A stretch of DNA of 64,000 bases from NCBI RefSeq assembly GCF_001718795.1, contig NZ_CP013435.1, positions 3,224,001 to 3,288,000 of the forward strand, in the 5' to 3' direction. The notes below the pieces were generated by a model. That model was not told the DNA's origin. It searched no databases and saw only the letters and a program-made list of their open reading frames with translations. This document shows, in pieces, positions 10,015-22,768 of the stretch. Both the position numbers and the translations under genes were made by a program. The DNA is from Burkholderia latens. GTDB taxonomy: Bacteria > Pseudomonadota > Gammaproteobacteria > Burkholderiales > Burkholderiaceae. The stretch's first letter is position 1. Each line of letters begins with the position of its first letter.

Positions 10015-11229
10015 ATGCAAACCGTCACACTCAAACCGTCCAAGGACAAATCGCTGCTGCGCCGGCATCCGTGGGTCTACGCGAATGCGATCGACCGCGT
10101 CGACGGCAAGCCCGCGCCCGGCGCAACCGTGGTCGTACGCGCGCACGACGGCCGCTTCCTCGCGCGCGGCGCGTACAGTCCGCAATCGCAGATCCGCGTG
10201 CGCGTGTGGAGTTTCGACGAGAACGAGCCGATCGACCACGCATTCTTCAAGCGCCGCGTGCAGCGCGCGGTCGCCCACCGGACGACGATGGTGTCGGGCA
10301 CCGGCGCGGTGCGGCTCGTGTTCGGCGAAGCGGACGGGCTGCCGGGGTTGATCGTCGACTACTACGTCGCGGATACGGCGGAGCCGGGTGCGGCGCCGCG
10401 CGGCCAGCTCGTATGCCAGTTCATGGCCGCGGGCGTCGAAGCGTGGAAGGAGGCGATCGTCTCGGCCTTGACCGGCGCGACCGGCTGCCCGAACGTGTAC
10501 GAACGCTCGGACGTGTCGATCCGCGACAAGGAAGGGCTCGAGCAGACGACCGGCGTGCTCGCCGGCGACGCACCGCCCGCGACGCTGATCGCGAACGAAA
10601 ACGGCGTGCGTTATCACGTCGACGTGCCGAACGGCCACAAGACGGGCTTCTACGTCGACCAGCGCGACAACCGCGCGCTGGTCGCGCAATACGCTGACGG
10701 CCGCGACGTGCTCAACTGCTTCTGCTACACGGGCGGCTTCTCGCTCGCGGCGCTCAAGGGCGGCGCGAAACGCGTGGTGTCGATCGACTCGTCGGGCGAT
10801 GCGCTCGCGCTCGCGCAACAGAACGTCGTCGCGAACGGCTTCGACGCCGACCGTGCAACCTGGCTCGACGCGGACGCGTTCAAGACGCTGCGCCGCCTCG
10901 TCGACGAAGGCGAGCGTTTCGACCTGATCGTGCTCGATCCGCCGAAGTTCGCGCCGACGCGCGACAGCGTCGACCGCGCAGCGCGCGCATACAAGGACAT
11001 CAACCTGAGCGGCTTCCGGCTGCTGCGCCCGGGCGGCCTGCTGTTCACGTACTCGTGCTCGGGCGCGATCGACATGGACCTGTTCCAGAAGATCGTCGCC
11101 GGCGCAGCCGCCGACGCGAAGGTCGACGCGCGGATTCTGAAGCGCCTCGGCGCGGGCGTCGACCATCCGCTGCTGGCGGCGTTCCCCGAAGGCGAATATC
11201 TGAAGGGTCTGCTGTTGCAAATCGTCTGA
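10015..11229 (+). CDS. rlmI: 23S rRNA m5C methyltransferase, RlmI family
   Basis: A 404-residue class I SAM-dependent methyltransferase of the RlmI/COG1092 type, which methylates C1962 of 23S rRNA in E. coli. An N-terminal PUA domain (residues about 3-80, with KSLLRRHPWVYANAIDRV) precedes a Rossmann methyltransferase domain with the SAM-binding motif VLNCFCYTGGFSLAAL and the motif VLDPPKFAP. The ATG follows the xerC stop by 75 bases, so it may share the upstream operon. Family assignment is strong; the exact target base is inferred. Confidence 0.9.
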   Translation: MQTVTLKPSKDKSLLRRHPWVYANAIDRVDGKPAPGATVVVRAHDGRFLARGAYSPQSQIRVRVWSFDENEPIDHAFFKRRVQRAVAHRTTMVSGTGAVRLVFGEADGLPGLIVDYYVADTAEPGAAPRGQLVCQFMAAGVEAWKEAIVSALTGATGCPNVYERSDVSIRDKEGLEQTTGVLAGDAPPATLIANENGVRYHVDVPNGHKTGFYVDQRDNRALVAQYADGRDVLNCFCYTGGFSLAALKGGAKRVVSIDSSGDALALAQQNVVANGFDADRATWLDADAFKTLRRLVDEGERFDLIVLDPPKFAPTRDSVDRAARAYKDINLSGFRLLRPGGLLFTYSCSGAIDMDLFQKIVAGAAADAKVDARILKRLGAGVDHPLLAAFPEGEYLKGLLLQIV

Positions 11230-11440
11230 CCGCCCCGATCTAGACGCACACCCGAGTCCGCCGGCGGCCATTGAAGCGCGCCGCGCGTGGCGGACCTCCG
11301 CTCGCCCCTGTCGTCCGGACGACGGGCGCGGGCTTGACAGGTATGTTTCAATGGATGGTTGTGCGCCCCGGCTCGCGAGCCGACGGCGCGACGCACACAT
11401 CCTGGTTTTGACCCCGATTCACGAACCACAGGCGACCGAC

Positions 11441-12517
<1,077 letters not shown>

Positions 12518-13010
12518 GCGTTCGGGCCCCCGCGCATGCGGGAGCCGCGCGGCCGCCTTCGCCGGCGGCCGCCGACGGCGGCGCGGCGCCGTTTCCGGGC
12601 AGGGTTTCGCCGTCATCGCTTTTTCGCGATTTGCGCGTTATATTTTCTAGATATTGGCGCAGCCGACGGGGATCGACCCGATACGGCGCCCGCTTGCGAT
12701 TCAGTTACAATACGTGCCCGCTGGAGTACGGCAATAACAGGCCCGGTTCTTGCTGAACCATTACCCGGGCATCGCAACCGCGCCGGATCGCCCATCCGCC
12801 ACCCGGCCGCGGCCGATGCGATCTGCCGCGCAGCACCGGTTCGCCGCGCGCGCAAATCCGCGCCAGGCCTATCCTGGTATTTGAGAACCGGTTTTCCAGA
12901 GGCTTTCGGCCCCGCAGCGGCAAGTCGCAAGTGATTGCAAGTGCAGTTGCGGGTAATCCCAAAGTGCAGGCAATATCTACTGATTTGCCGCACATTGAAG
13001 AAGCAAGCAG
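12518..13010. other. Long dksA leader and promoter region, no gene
   Basis: No credible open frame lies here. The stretch around 12,620-12,660 (TTATATTTTCTAGATATTGG) is unusually AT-rich for this genome and is the likeliest promoter area for dksA. A further region at 12,690-12,715 contains TTACAATACG, another possible -10. The leader to the dksA ATG would be 300 bases or more. Confidence 0.45.
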
Positions 13011-13427
13011 ATGACGAAGAAACTCTTGACCGAAGCCGAAATCCTGAAGATGAGCGACAAGGATTACATGAATGAGGATCAGCTCGCCTTCTTCAAAAAT
13101 CGGCTCGAACAGTTGCAGGCGGACATCCTCAAGAATGCAGGCCAGACGACCGAGAACCTGCGCGAGACGGTGATCGTGCCCGATCCCGCCGATCGCGCGA
13201 CGATCGAGGAAGAGCACGCGCTCGAGCTGCGCACGCGCGACCGCGAACGCAAGCTCCTCAAGAAGGTTCAGCAGTCGCTCGCCCGCATCGAGTCGGGCGA
13301 CTACGGCTGGTGCGAGGAAACCGGCGAACCGATCGGCATCCCGCGCCTGCTCGCGCGTCCGACGGCCACGCTGTCGCTCGAGGCGCAGGAGCGCCGCGAG
13401 CTGCGCCAGAAGCTGTTCGGCGACTGA
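13011..13427 (+). CDS. dksA: RNA polymerase-binding transcription factor DksA
   Basis: DksA (138 residues) binds the RNA polymerase secondary channel and, with ppGpp, redirects transcription in the stringent response. The central coiled coil spans residues about 22-100 with the conserved acidic tip DPADRA (58-63). The C-terminal zinc-finger region is degenerate: only Cys101 of the usual four remains, with Thr104, Ser122 and Ala125 in the other positions. This resembles the single-cysteine, zinc-independent DksA2 type of Pseudomonas. It is a single gene followed by a strong terminator. Confidence 0.95.
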   Translation: MTKKLLTEAEILKMSDKDYMNEDQLAFFKNRLEQLQADILKNAGQTTENLRETVIVPDPADRATIEEEHALELRTRDRERKLLKKVQQSLARIESGDYGWCEETGEPIGIPRLLARPTATLSLEAQERRELRQKLFGD

Positions 13428-13463
13428 TCGAGCGGCGTTCCGCTCCTACACGCTGCTTCCCGA

Positions 13464-13496
13464 AAGCGCGCGGCCTGCCGCGCGCTTTTTGTTTTT
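13464..13496 (+). terminator. dksA terminator
   Basis: A nine-base stem (AGCGCGCGG/CCGCGCGCT) with a CCTG loop is followed by TTTTTGTTTTT, a classic rho-independent terminator. Confidence 0.92.
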
Positions 13497-13665
13497 CCGG
13501 CGCCGGCTCCCGGCCCGCCGGCCGATTTGCATCCTCCTCTTGATATCCCGGCGCCCGCCCTAAAATGAAACGGACGCGCGCCGGGCCGCTTCCCGGCGCA
13601 CTGCGGATTCACGCGGCGGCGCGTCGCGCCGCCCGACTCTTCCCCGTTTTTCTCAAGGAACGCAG

Positions 13666-14202
13666 ATGGAGCAATTTCACGGCACGACCATCGTTTCGGT
13701 CCGGCGCGGCGACAAGGTCGCGCTCGGCGGCGACGGCCAGGTAACCCTCGGCAACATCGTCATGAAGGGTGGCGCGCGGAAAGTGCGGCGGATCTACAAC
13801 AACCAGGTACTGGTCGGATTCGCGGGCGGCACCGCCGATGCGTTCTCGCTGCTCGATCGCTTCGAGGCGAAGCTCGAGAAGCACCAGGGCAACCTGACCC
13901 GCGCGGCCGTCGAGCTCGCGAAGGACTGGCGCACCGACCGGATGCTGCGCCGCCTCGAGGCGATGCTGATCACGGCCGATGCCACCACCACGCTCGTGAT
14001 CACCGGCAACGGCGACGTGCTCGATCCGGAAGGCGGCATCTGCGCAATCGGCTCGGGCGGCGCGTACGCGCAGGCCGCGGCCCGCGCGCTCGCGGAGAAC
14101 ACCGAGCTGTCCCCGCGCGAGATCGTCGAGAAATCGCTCGAGATCGCCGGCGACATGTGCATCTACACGAACCACAACCGCATCATCGAAACGATCGAGT
14201 AA
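13666..14202 (+). CDS. hslV: ATP-dependent protease subunit HslV
   Basis: HslV (178 residues) is the proteasome-like peptidase of the HslUV (ClpQY) complex that degrades misfolded and regulatory proteins in the cytosol. A short propeptide (MEQFHG) precedes the N-terminal nucleophile Thr7 in [21 protein letters not shown]. The C-terminus ([15 protein letters not shown]) is the HslU-contacting strand. The ATG has AAGGAA nine bases before it. hslU follows after ten bases, so they form one operon. Heat-shock control is expected from the family, but I could not place a sigma-32 promoter. Confidence 0.97.
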   Translation: MEQFHGTTIVSVRRGDKVALGGDGQVTLGNIVMKGGARKVRRIYNNQVLVGFAGGTADAFSLLDRFEAKLEKHQGNLTRAAVELAKDWRTDRMLRRLEAMLITADATTTLVITGNGDVLDPEGGICAIGSGGAYAQAAARALAENTELSPREIVEKSLEIAGDMCIYTNHNRIIETIE

Positions 14203-14212
14203 GGACCGCACC

Positions 14213-15556
14213 ATGAGCACCATGACCCCTGCCGAGATCGTCTCGGAACTCGACAAGCACATCATCGGCCAGGCCAAGGCGAAGAAGGCGGTCGCGGTCG
14301 CGCTGCGCAACCGCTGGCGCCGCCAGCAGGTCGCCGACCCGCTGCGCCAGGAAATCACGCCGAAGAACATCCTGATGATCGGGCCGACGGGCGTCGGCAA
14401 GACCGAAATCGCGCGCCGCCTCGCGAAGCTCGCCGATGCGCCGTTCATCAAGATCGAAGCGACCAAGTTCACCGAAGTCGGCTACGTCGGCCGCGACGTC
14501 GACAGCATCGTGCGCGACCTGATCGAGATCTCGGTCAAGCAGACGCGCGAATCGGAGATGCGCAAGGTCCGCAGCAAGGCGACCGACCAGGCCGAAGACC
14601 GCATCCTCGACATCCTGCTGCCGCAACCGCGCGCGGTGGGCTTCGGCGGCAACGCCGAGCACGCGAACGACGACAACAACGCGACGCGCCAGACGTTCCG
14701 CAAGCGCCTGCGCGAAGGCCAGCTCGACGACAAGGAAGTCGAGCTCGACCTCGAGCAGCCGTCGGTCGGCATGGACATCATGGCGCCGCCGGGAATGGAG
14801 GAGATGACCGAGCAGATCCGCTCGATGTTCTCGAACCTCGGCAGCGGCAAGAAGCAGCGCCGCAAGGTGAAGATCAAGGAAGCGCTGAAGCTGCTGACCG
14901 ACGAGGAAGCGGCGAAGATGCTGAACGAAGAGGAAGTGAAGACGAAGGCCGTGCAGAACGTCGAGCAGAACGGCATCGTGTTCCTCGACGAGATCGACAA
15001 GATCACGTCGCGCAACAACGAAGGCAGCGGCGGCGAAGTGTCGCGCCAGGGCGTGCAGCGCGATTTGCTGCCGCTCGTCGAGGGTACGACCGTCAACACG
15101 AAATACGGGATGGTGAAAACTGATCACATCCTGTTCATCGCGAGCGGCGCGTTCCACCTCGCGAAGCCGAGCGACCTGATTCCCGAACTGCAGGGCCGCT
15201 TCCCGATTCGCGTCGAGCTCGACTCGCTGTCGGTCAACGACTTCGAAGCGATCCTCGTCGCGACCGATGCGAGCCTCGTCAAGCAGTACCAGGCGCTGCT
15301 CGCCACCGAAGACGTGGAGCTCGAGTTCGCCGAAGACGGCATCCGCCGCCTCGCCGAGATCGCCTATGCGGTCAACGAGAAGACCGAGAACATCGGCGCG
15401 CGCCGCCTGTACACGGTGATCGAAAAGCTGCTGGAGGAAGTGTCGTTCTCGGCCGGCAACCACGCCGGCGAGCGCGTGACGATCGACGCGCAATACGTCG
15501 ACCGGGCGCTCGGCGAAGTGTCGCAGGACGAAGACCTGTCGCGCTACGTGCTGTAA
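14213..15556 (+). CDS. hslU: HslU ATPase subunit
   Basis: HslU (447 residues) is the AAA+ unfoldase that feeds substrates into HslV. The Walker [18 protein letters not shown] is at about residues 60-76, and Walker [12 protein letters not shown] follows the large I domain (about 110-240). The C-terminus ends SRYVL, matching the tail that inserts between HslV subunits. Length is normal. An efficient terminator follows the stop. Confidence 0.97.
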   Translation: MSTMTPAEIVSELDKHIIGQAKAKKAVAVALRNRWRRQQVADPLRQEITPKNILMIGPTGVGKTEIARRLAKLADAPFIKIEATKFTEVGYVGRDVDSIVRDLIEISVKQTRESEMRKVRSKATDQAEDRILDILLPQPRAVGFGGNAEHANDDNNATRQTFRKRLREGQLDDKEVELDLEQPSVGMDIMAPPGMEEMTEQIRSMFSNLGSGKKQRRKVKIKEALKLLTDEEAAKMLNEEEVKTKAVQNVEQNGIVFLDEIDKITSRNNEGSGGEVSRQGVQRDLLPLVEGTTVNTKYGMVKTDHILFIASGAFHLAKPSDLIPELQGRFPIRVELDSLSVNDFEAILVATDASLVKQYQALLATEDVELEFAEDGIRRLAEIAYAVNEKTENIGARRLYTVIEKLLEEVSFSAGNHAGERVTIDAQYVDRALGEVSQDEDLSRYVL

Positions 15557-15579
15557 CGCGCGCGGCGCCGGATCATGGA

Positions 15580-15613
15580 CGGGCGGCCCCTTTGTCGGGG
15601 GCCGCCCGTTTTC
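15580..15613. terminator. hslVU terminator
   Basis: A ten-base GC-rich stem (GGGCGGCCCC/GGGGCCGCCC) is followed by GTTTTCG. It separates hslU from the convergent response-regulator gene. Confidence 0.85.
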
Positions 15614-15642
15614 GTTGGCGGGCGCGGCAGGCGCCGCGCCGC

Positions 15643-16185
15643 TTACTGGCGCACCGGCTTCTTCGCGAGCTTGCGCTGCAGCGTGCGGCGGTGCATGTTC
15701 AGGGCGCGCGCCGTGGCCGAGATGTTGTTGTTGTTCTCCGCGAGCACGCGCTGGATGTGCTCCCATTCGAGCCGGTCGACCGACAGCACGACCGGATTCT
15801 CGAGCGCCTCGTCGGCCTGGACTTCGCTCGCGTTGGTCTGCAGCGCGGCAAGGATAGACTCGACGTTTGCGGGCTTCGCGAGATAGTTGTCCGCGCCCTC
15901 CTTCACCGCCTGCACCGCGGTCGCGATGCTTGCGTAGCCGGTCAGCACCAGAATCCGCGCATCGGGTTGCAGGTCGCACAACGGCGCGATCAGGCTCAGT
16001 CCCGAATCCTCGCCGAGATGCAGGTCGACGGTAATGAACTGGAACTTGCCGCCTGCCGCGAGCCGCAGTGCCGCCTCCTTGTCGTGCGCCTGCTGGACCG
16101 CGTAGCCGCGGCGCTCGAGGCCGCGCGCGAGCGTGCCCGCGAACACCTCGTTGTCGTCGATCACCAGGAAATTGTTCTCGCTCAT
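15643..16185 (-). CDS. RegA/PrrA-type response regulator
   Basis: A 180-residue response regulator. The receiver domain (residues about 5-120) has the acidic pair DD near residue 10 and the phospho-acceptor Asp in ITVDLHLGEDSG. The C-terminus is a Fis-type helix-turn-helix (NISATARALNMHRRTLQRKLAKK). This compact layout is that of RegA/PrrA/ActR, global regulators of redox and energy metabolism. It is encoded just after its partner kinase with a 13-base gap. The target genes cannot be told from sequence. Confidence 0.9.
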   Translation of the reverse strand: MSENNFLVIDDNEVFAGTLARGLERRGYAVQQAHDKEAALRLAAGGKFQFITVDLHLGEDSGLSLIAPLCDLQPDARILVLTGYASIATAVQAVKEGADNYLAKPANVESILAALQTNASEVQADEALENPVVLSVDRLEWEHIQRVLAENNNNISATARALNMHRRTLQRKLAKKPVRQ

Positions 16186-16198
16186 GTGGTTTCTCCGT

Positions 16199-17608
16199 CT
16201 ACGTGTTGGTTGAGGCGGCCGGCGCCGTCATGCGCGCCACCGGCAGGCGCAGGACCGCGCGCGTGCCGCGGCCGGGCGCGGTCGCCACGCGGGTGTCCGG
16301 CGCTGCCGCCCGCTCGGCCGTGCGCTGCGCCGCTCCCGAAGCGGCGTGACCGTGTGCGCCGCCGCCGGTGCGTCCGTTGCCGGCGGCCGAGCGCGGCGCG
16401 ACATCGGACAGTTCGATCTCGCCGCCCAAGCGCACGGCCGCGCTGAATGCAAGGTACAGGCCGACCCCGTGGCCGCCCTGCGTGCTGTCGACCGGCATCG
16501 CCCCGAGCGATTCGCGCAACGCGGCCGGAATGCCCGGGCCGTCGTCGCATACTTCGAATTCGATCTGGTCGCCCCCGCTCGCGCGCTCGCTGTGCGCGAG
16601 CTTCGCGGCCAGCGTCACGCGGTGCGGGCTTGCACGCGCGGCGTTGTCGAGCAGGATCGTCAGGATCTGGCCCGCCGCGACCGTGTCGTCGAGCGCGACG
16701 CCCGACGGGCGCGCGCCGAGCAGATCGAACTCCACGTGCGGATGCCGCAGCCGCCAGTGCTCGACGAACGTGTCGAGCCAGTCGTCCACCGGCTGGCGGC
16801 TGGCCGGTGCGCTCGCGCGGCTGCGCAGGCGCGCAAGCGCCGACGTGCAGAGCGTCATCTGCTCTTCCAGCACCTTCAGGTCGGCCTCGTAGCGCGCGAG
16901 GCCCGGATCGGCGCGGGCCGCGTCGCGCAGTTCTTCCGCGAGCATCGCGATCGTCGACAGCGGCGTGCCCATCTCGTGTGCGACCGTCGCAGCCTGCACG
17001 CCGAGCGCGACCGCCCGCTCGTCGCGCAGCAGATGCGCCTGCGCCTCGCCGAGCGCCGCATCGCGCTGGCGCAGCGCGTTCGACATGCGCGCGACGAACC
17101 ACGCGATCAGCCCGACGCTGACCATGAAGTTCACCCACATCCCGGTGCGGTAGTAGTCGAACAGGTTTGCCGGGTTGTCCATGTTGAGCGGCACCGAATC
17201 GAAGCCGAGCGCCGCGTAGCACGCGACCGCGAACGCCGCGAGCCAGATCATCAGGTGCCACGGCAGCACGGCCGCCGCGATCGCGAGCGACGGCAGGTAA
17301 AGCGACACGAACGGATTAGTCGTGCCACCCGACAGGAACAGCAGCGCCGACAGCGCGCCGAGATCGACCCACAGCTGGCCGAGCAGCTCGAAATTGGTCT
17401 CGGGGCGCGCGCGCAGCACGCGCACCCAGGTCAGTGCATTGAAGACGATTTCGAGCGCGATGACCATCAGCATCGCCGGCAACGGCAGATGCACGCCGAA
17501 ATAGGTCTGCACGACGCCGATCGTCACGAGCTGGCCGATGATCGCGAGATTGCGCAGCCAGAACAGATGACTGAGGTTGACGCGCCCGGTGGTGGTGATT
17601 CGTTGCAT
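16199..17608 (-). CDS. RegB/PrrB-type redox sensor histidine kinase
   Basis: A 469-residue membrane histidine kinase. About six hydrophobic segments fill residues 10-180. Between them is GGTTNPF, the quinone-binding heptapeptide GGxxNPF typical of RegB/PrrB. The dimerisation box is VAHEMGTPLSTIAMLAEEL with the phospho-accepting His, followed by an HATPase domain (CDDGPGIP, GGHGVGLYLAFS). An Ala/Gly-rich insertion near residues 410-450 is unusual and may be a flexible loop. The pair probably reports the state of the respiratory quinone pool. The function is inferred from family. Confidence 0.9.
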   Translation of the reverse strand: MQRITTTGRVNLSHLFWLRNLAIIGQLVTIGVVQTYFGVHLPLPAMLMVIALEIVFNALTWVRVLRARPETNFELLGQLWVDLGALSALLFLSGGTTNPFVSLYLPSLAIAAAVLPWHLMIWLAAFAVACYAALGFDSVPLNMDNPANLFDYYRTGMWVNFMVSVGLIAWFVARMSNALRQRDAALGEAQAHLLRDERAVALGVQAATVAHEMGTPLSTIAMLAEELRDAARADPGLARYEADLKVLEEQMTLCTSALARLRSRASAPASRQPVDDWLDTFVEHWRLRHPHVEFDLLGARPSGVALDDTVAAGQILTILLDNAARASPHRVTLAAKLAHSERASGGDQIEFEVCDDGPGIPAALRESLGAMPVDSTQGGHGVGLYLAFSAAVRLGGEIELSDVAPRSAAGNGRTGGGAHGHAASGAAQRTAERAAAPDTRVATAPGRGTRAVLRLPVARMTAPAASTNT

Positions 17609-17629
17609 CCGAGCAGTTTACCCGTTTAG

Positions 17630-19926
<2,297 letters not shown>

Positions 19927-20685
19927 CGGAGAACCAGGCCACGCCGTCCCGCCCGCGCCCGAAGCCGGGCGAGCGGCGCGTGATGATCCTGCAGACGCTC
20001 GCGGCGATGCTCGAAGCGCCGAAGCCCGAGAAAATCACGACGGCCGCGCTCGCCGCACGGCTCGACGTGTCGGAAGCCGCGTTGTACCGCCATTTCTCCA
20101 GCAAGGCGAAAATGTACGAAGGGCTGATCGAGTTCATCGAGCAGGCGCTGTTCGGGCTCGTAAACCAGATCGTCGCAAAGGAGCCGAACGGCGTGCTGCA
20201 GGCGCGCACGATCGCGCTCACGATGCTCAATTTCGCCGCAAAGAATCCCGGGATGACGCGCGTGCTGACCGGCGAGGCGCTGGTCGGCGAGGACGAGCGG
20301 CTGGCCGAGCGCGTCGAGCAGATGCTCGAGCGGATCGAGGCGTCGCTCAGGCAATCGCTGCGGTTCGCGCGGCTCGAGGCCGGCGAGCGGGACGCACCGG
20401 CTGCGACCGCGCCGGCGGCGCTGCCCGCCGATTACGACCCGGCGGTGCGCGCAAGCCTCGTGGTCAGCTACGTGCTCGGTCGCTGGCACCGCTACGCGAA
20501 GAGCGGCTTCACAAAACCGCCGACCGAACATGCGGATGCGCAACTTCGCCTGATCCTGCAGTAGGCAGCGCCCGCGATCGCCGAGCACCTCTCCGCACGG
20601 TGCGCCGCCGGCGGGCGCGCTCCTCCGCCGATCAAGCGCCATCCGGCTTCGCATCGGCCGGATCCGCGCGTTCGTCAATTTCCGC

Positions 20686-20691
20686 TATACT
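20686..20691 (+). promoter_or_regulatory. metX -10 box
   Basis: TATACT lies upstream of the metX leader, preceded by the AT-rich CGTCAATTTCCGC. Transcription from here would begin just before a strong hairpin (20,695-20,725) and the candidate riboswitch. Confidence 0.5.
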
Positions 20692-20694
20692 CTG

Positions 20695-20838
20695 CCGACT
20701 TGCCGCCCGGTTGGCGGCAGGTCGGAAGCGCGCCGATTTGCTGACTCGATTGCGGGCGCGCGAACCGGCCGGGGCCTTGATGCGTCGTGCGTCGTTCCCC
20801 GGCGGTTCACTATAAATGCGGCTAAAGAGGTCGTCAGC
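20695..20838 (+). promoter_or_regulatory. SAM-II riboswitch in the metX leader
   Basis: A seven-base stem GCGCGCC/GGCGCGC (20728-20734 and 20755-20761) encloses the loop GATTTGCTGACTCGATTGCG. The downstream strand has GCTAAAGAGG at 20821-20830. GATTT, ATTGC and GCTAAA at these places are the SAM-II (SAM-alpha) signature. GCTGAC in the loop (20740-20745) is fully complementary to GTCAGC at 20833-20838, an extra pseudoknot possibility. A long inserted hairpin (20762-20774 with 20797-20808) fills the linker. A separate stem-loop precedes the aptamer at 20,695-20,725. SAM binding would be expected to lower metX translation. Confidence 0.78.
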
Positions 20839-20901
20839 CGCGCACCTTCGCCTCCGCGCATCGCCGACACCATTTAGCCGCCCAGTCATAAGGCGGAACG
20901 A

Positions 20902-22047
20902 ATGGAATCGATCGGCATCGTCGCTCCACAGACCATGCACTTCGCCGAACCGCTGCGCTTGCAAAGCGGCAGCGTGATCGGCAACTATCAGCTCGTCGTC
21001 GAGACGTATGGCGAGCTCAACGCCGCGCGCTCGAACGCGGTGCTCGTCTGCCACGCGCTGAACGCGTCGCACCACGTCGCCGGCGTCTACGCGGACGATC
21101 CGCGCAGCACCGGCTGGTGGGACAACATGGTCGGCCCCGGCAAGCCGCTCGACACGAACCGCTTTTTCGTGATCGGCGTGAACAACCTCGGCTCGTGCTT
21201 CGGCTCGACCGGCCCGATGAGCATCGATCCGTCGACCGGCAAGCCGTACGGCGCGAAGTTCCCTGTGGTTACCGTCGAGGACTGGGTGCATGCGCAGGCG
21301 CGCGTCGCCGACGCGTTCGGCATCGAGCGCTTCGCCGCCGTGATGGGCGGCAGCCTCGGCGGGATGCAGGCGCTCGCGTGGAGCCTGATGTATCCGGAGC
21401 GTGTCGCGCACTGCATCGACATCGCATCGACGCCGAAGCTGTCCGCGCAGAACATCGCGTTCAACGAGGTCGCACGCTCGGCGATCCTGTCCGATCCCGA
21501 CTTTCATGGCGGCGATTACTACGCGCACGGCGTGAAGCCGAAGCGCGGCTTGCGCGTCGCGCGGATGATCGGCCACATCACGTATCTGTCCGACGACGAC
21601 ATGGCCGAGAAATTCGGCCGCGCGCTGCGCCGCGCGGACGGCGCGCTCGATGCGTACAACTTCAGCTTCGACGTCGAGTTCGAGGTCGAATCGTACCTGC
21701 GCTACCAGGGCGACAAGTTCGCCGACTACTTCGACGCGAACACCTATCTGCTGATCACCCGCGCGCTCGACTATTTCGACCCGGCGAAGGCGTTCGACGG
21801 CAACCTGACGGCCGCGCTCGCGCACACGCAGGCGAAATACCTGATCGCGAGTTTCTCGACCGACTGGCGCTTCGCGCCGGCGCGCTCCCGCGAGATCGTG
21901 AAGGCGCTGCTCGACAACAAGCGCACGGTCAGCTACGCGGAAATCGACGCACCGCACGGCCACGACGCATTCCTGCTCGACGACGCGCGCTATCACAACC
22001 TGATCCGCGCCTATTACGAACGTATCGCCAGCGAGGTGGGCGCATGA
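20902..22047 (+). CDS. metX: Homoserine O-acyltransferase MetX
   Basis: MetX (381 residues) acylates homoserine, the first committed step of methionine synthesis. It is an alpha/beta hydrolase-fold enzyme with the nucleophile elbow [12 protein letters not shown] near residue 150 and the catalytic Asp and His near the C-terminus ([12 protein letters not shown]). Acetyl- or succinyl-CoA preference is not certain: many beta-proteobacterial MetX with a metW neighbour use succinyl-CoA. The stop overlaps the metW start (ATGA). A SAM-II-type leader upstream gives feedback from the pathway end product. Confidence 0.95.
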   Translation: MESIGIVAPQTMHFAEPLRLQSGSVIGNYQLVVETYGELNAARSNAVLVCHALNASHHVAGVYADDPRSTGWWDNMVGPGKPLDTNRFFVIGVNNLGSCFGSTGPMSIDPSTGKPYGAKFPVVTVEDWVHAQARVADAFGIERFAAVMGGSLGGMQALAWSLMYPERVAHCIDIASTPKLSAQNIAFNEVARSAILSDPDFHGGDYYAHGVKPKRGLRVARMIGHITYLSDDDMAEKFGRALRRADGALDAYNFSFDVEFEVESYLRYQGDKFADYFDANTYLLITRALDYFDPAKAFDGNLTAALAHTQAKYLIASFSTDWRFAPARSREIVKALLDNKRTVSYAEIDAPHGHDAFLLDDARYHNLIRAYYERIASEVGA

Positions 22048-22652
22048 ACCAGCAAGCGCTGAATTCCCTGTCCGCACGCGCGGACTTCCGTGCCATTGCC
22101 CGCTGGGTCGAACCACGCGCGACCGTGCTCGACCTCGGCTGCGGCGACGGCTCGCTGCTGTCGCTGCTGATGGAAGAACTGGACGTGACCGGCTACGGAA
22201 TCGAACTGAACGACGCCGGCGTGCTCGCGAGCGCGAAGAACGGCATCAACGTGATCCAGCAGAACCTCGAGGACGGCCTGCGGCTGTTCGAGGATCACAG
22301 CTTCGACTTCGCGATCCTGTCGCAAACGCTGCAGACGATCCACCAGACGGCCGCGATCCTGCGCGAAACCGCGCGCGTCGGGCGCGAGTGCATCGTGTCG
22401 TTCCCGAACTTCGGCTACTGGGCGCACCGGCTGTCGGTGCTGCGCGGCCGGATGCCGGTGTCGAAGTCGCTGCCTTACCAGTGGCACAACACGCCGAACG
22501 TCCGCGTGCTGACGATCAAGGATTTCGAGGCGCTCGCGCCGGAGGTCGGCGTGACGATTCTCGACCGCATCGTGCTGCACGAGGGGCAGCCGATTCGATG
22601 GGGAGCGAACTGGCGTGGTAGTCTTGCTGTCTACCGCGTCAAGCGCAGCTGA
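22044..22652 (+). CDS. metW: Methionine biosynthesis protein MetW
   Basis: MetW (202 residues) is a small SAM-methyltransferase-fold protein with motif [16 protein letters not shown] and the family motif [12 protein letters not shown]. It overlaps metX by four bases, so translation is coupled. In beta- and gamma-proteobacteria MetW is needed for, or modulates, MetX activity in methionine synthesis. No methyltransfer substrate is known to me. Confidence 0.93.
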   Translation: MNQQALNSLSARADFRAIARWVEPRATVLDLGCGDGSLLSLLMEELDVTGYGIELNDAGVLASAKNGINVIQQNLEDGLRLFEDHSFDFAILSQTLQTIHQTAAILRETARVGRECIVSFPNFGYWAHRLSVLRGRMPVSKSLPYQWHNTPNVRVLTIKDFEALAPEVGVTILDRIVLHEGQPIRWGANWRGSLAVYRVKRS

Positions 22653-22768
22653 GCCGGGGGGCCGTTGACGGATGATCCGGTCCGCACGCGCGTGCGGACG
22701 CCCCGCCTGCGCCGTCTGCCACGCCTGCGCTGCCGCCGCAATCAGTCAACGCTACCCAGTTCCTGTCC

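Larger units (their letters stand above)
20565..20901 (+). other. slmA-metX intergenic region and metX leader
   Basis: Apart from the -10 box and the riboswitch-like leader listed separately, no gene is seen. The leader continues some 60 bases past the aptamer to the ribosome site AAGGCGG just before the metX ATG. Confidence 0.6.

Noticed and set aside
11230..11440. Zur box or strong promoter before the CobW-type gene
   Set aside because: A TTGACA lies at 11334-11339 but no good -10 or palindromic Zur-like site was found at the right spacing.
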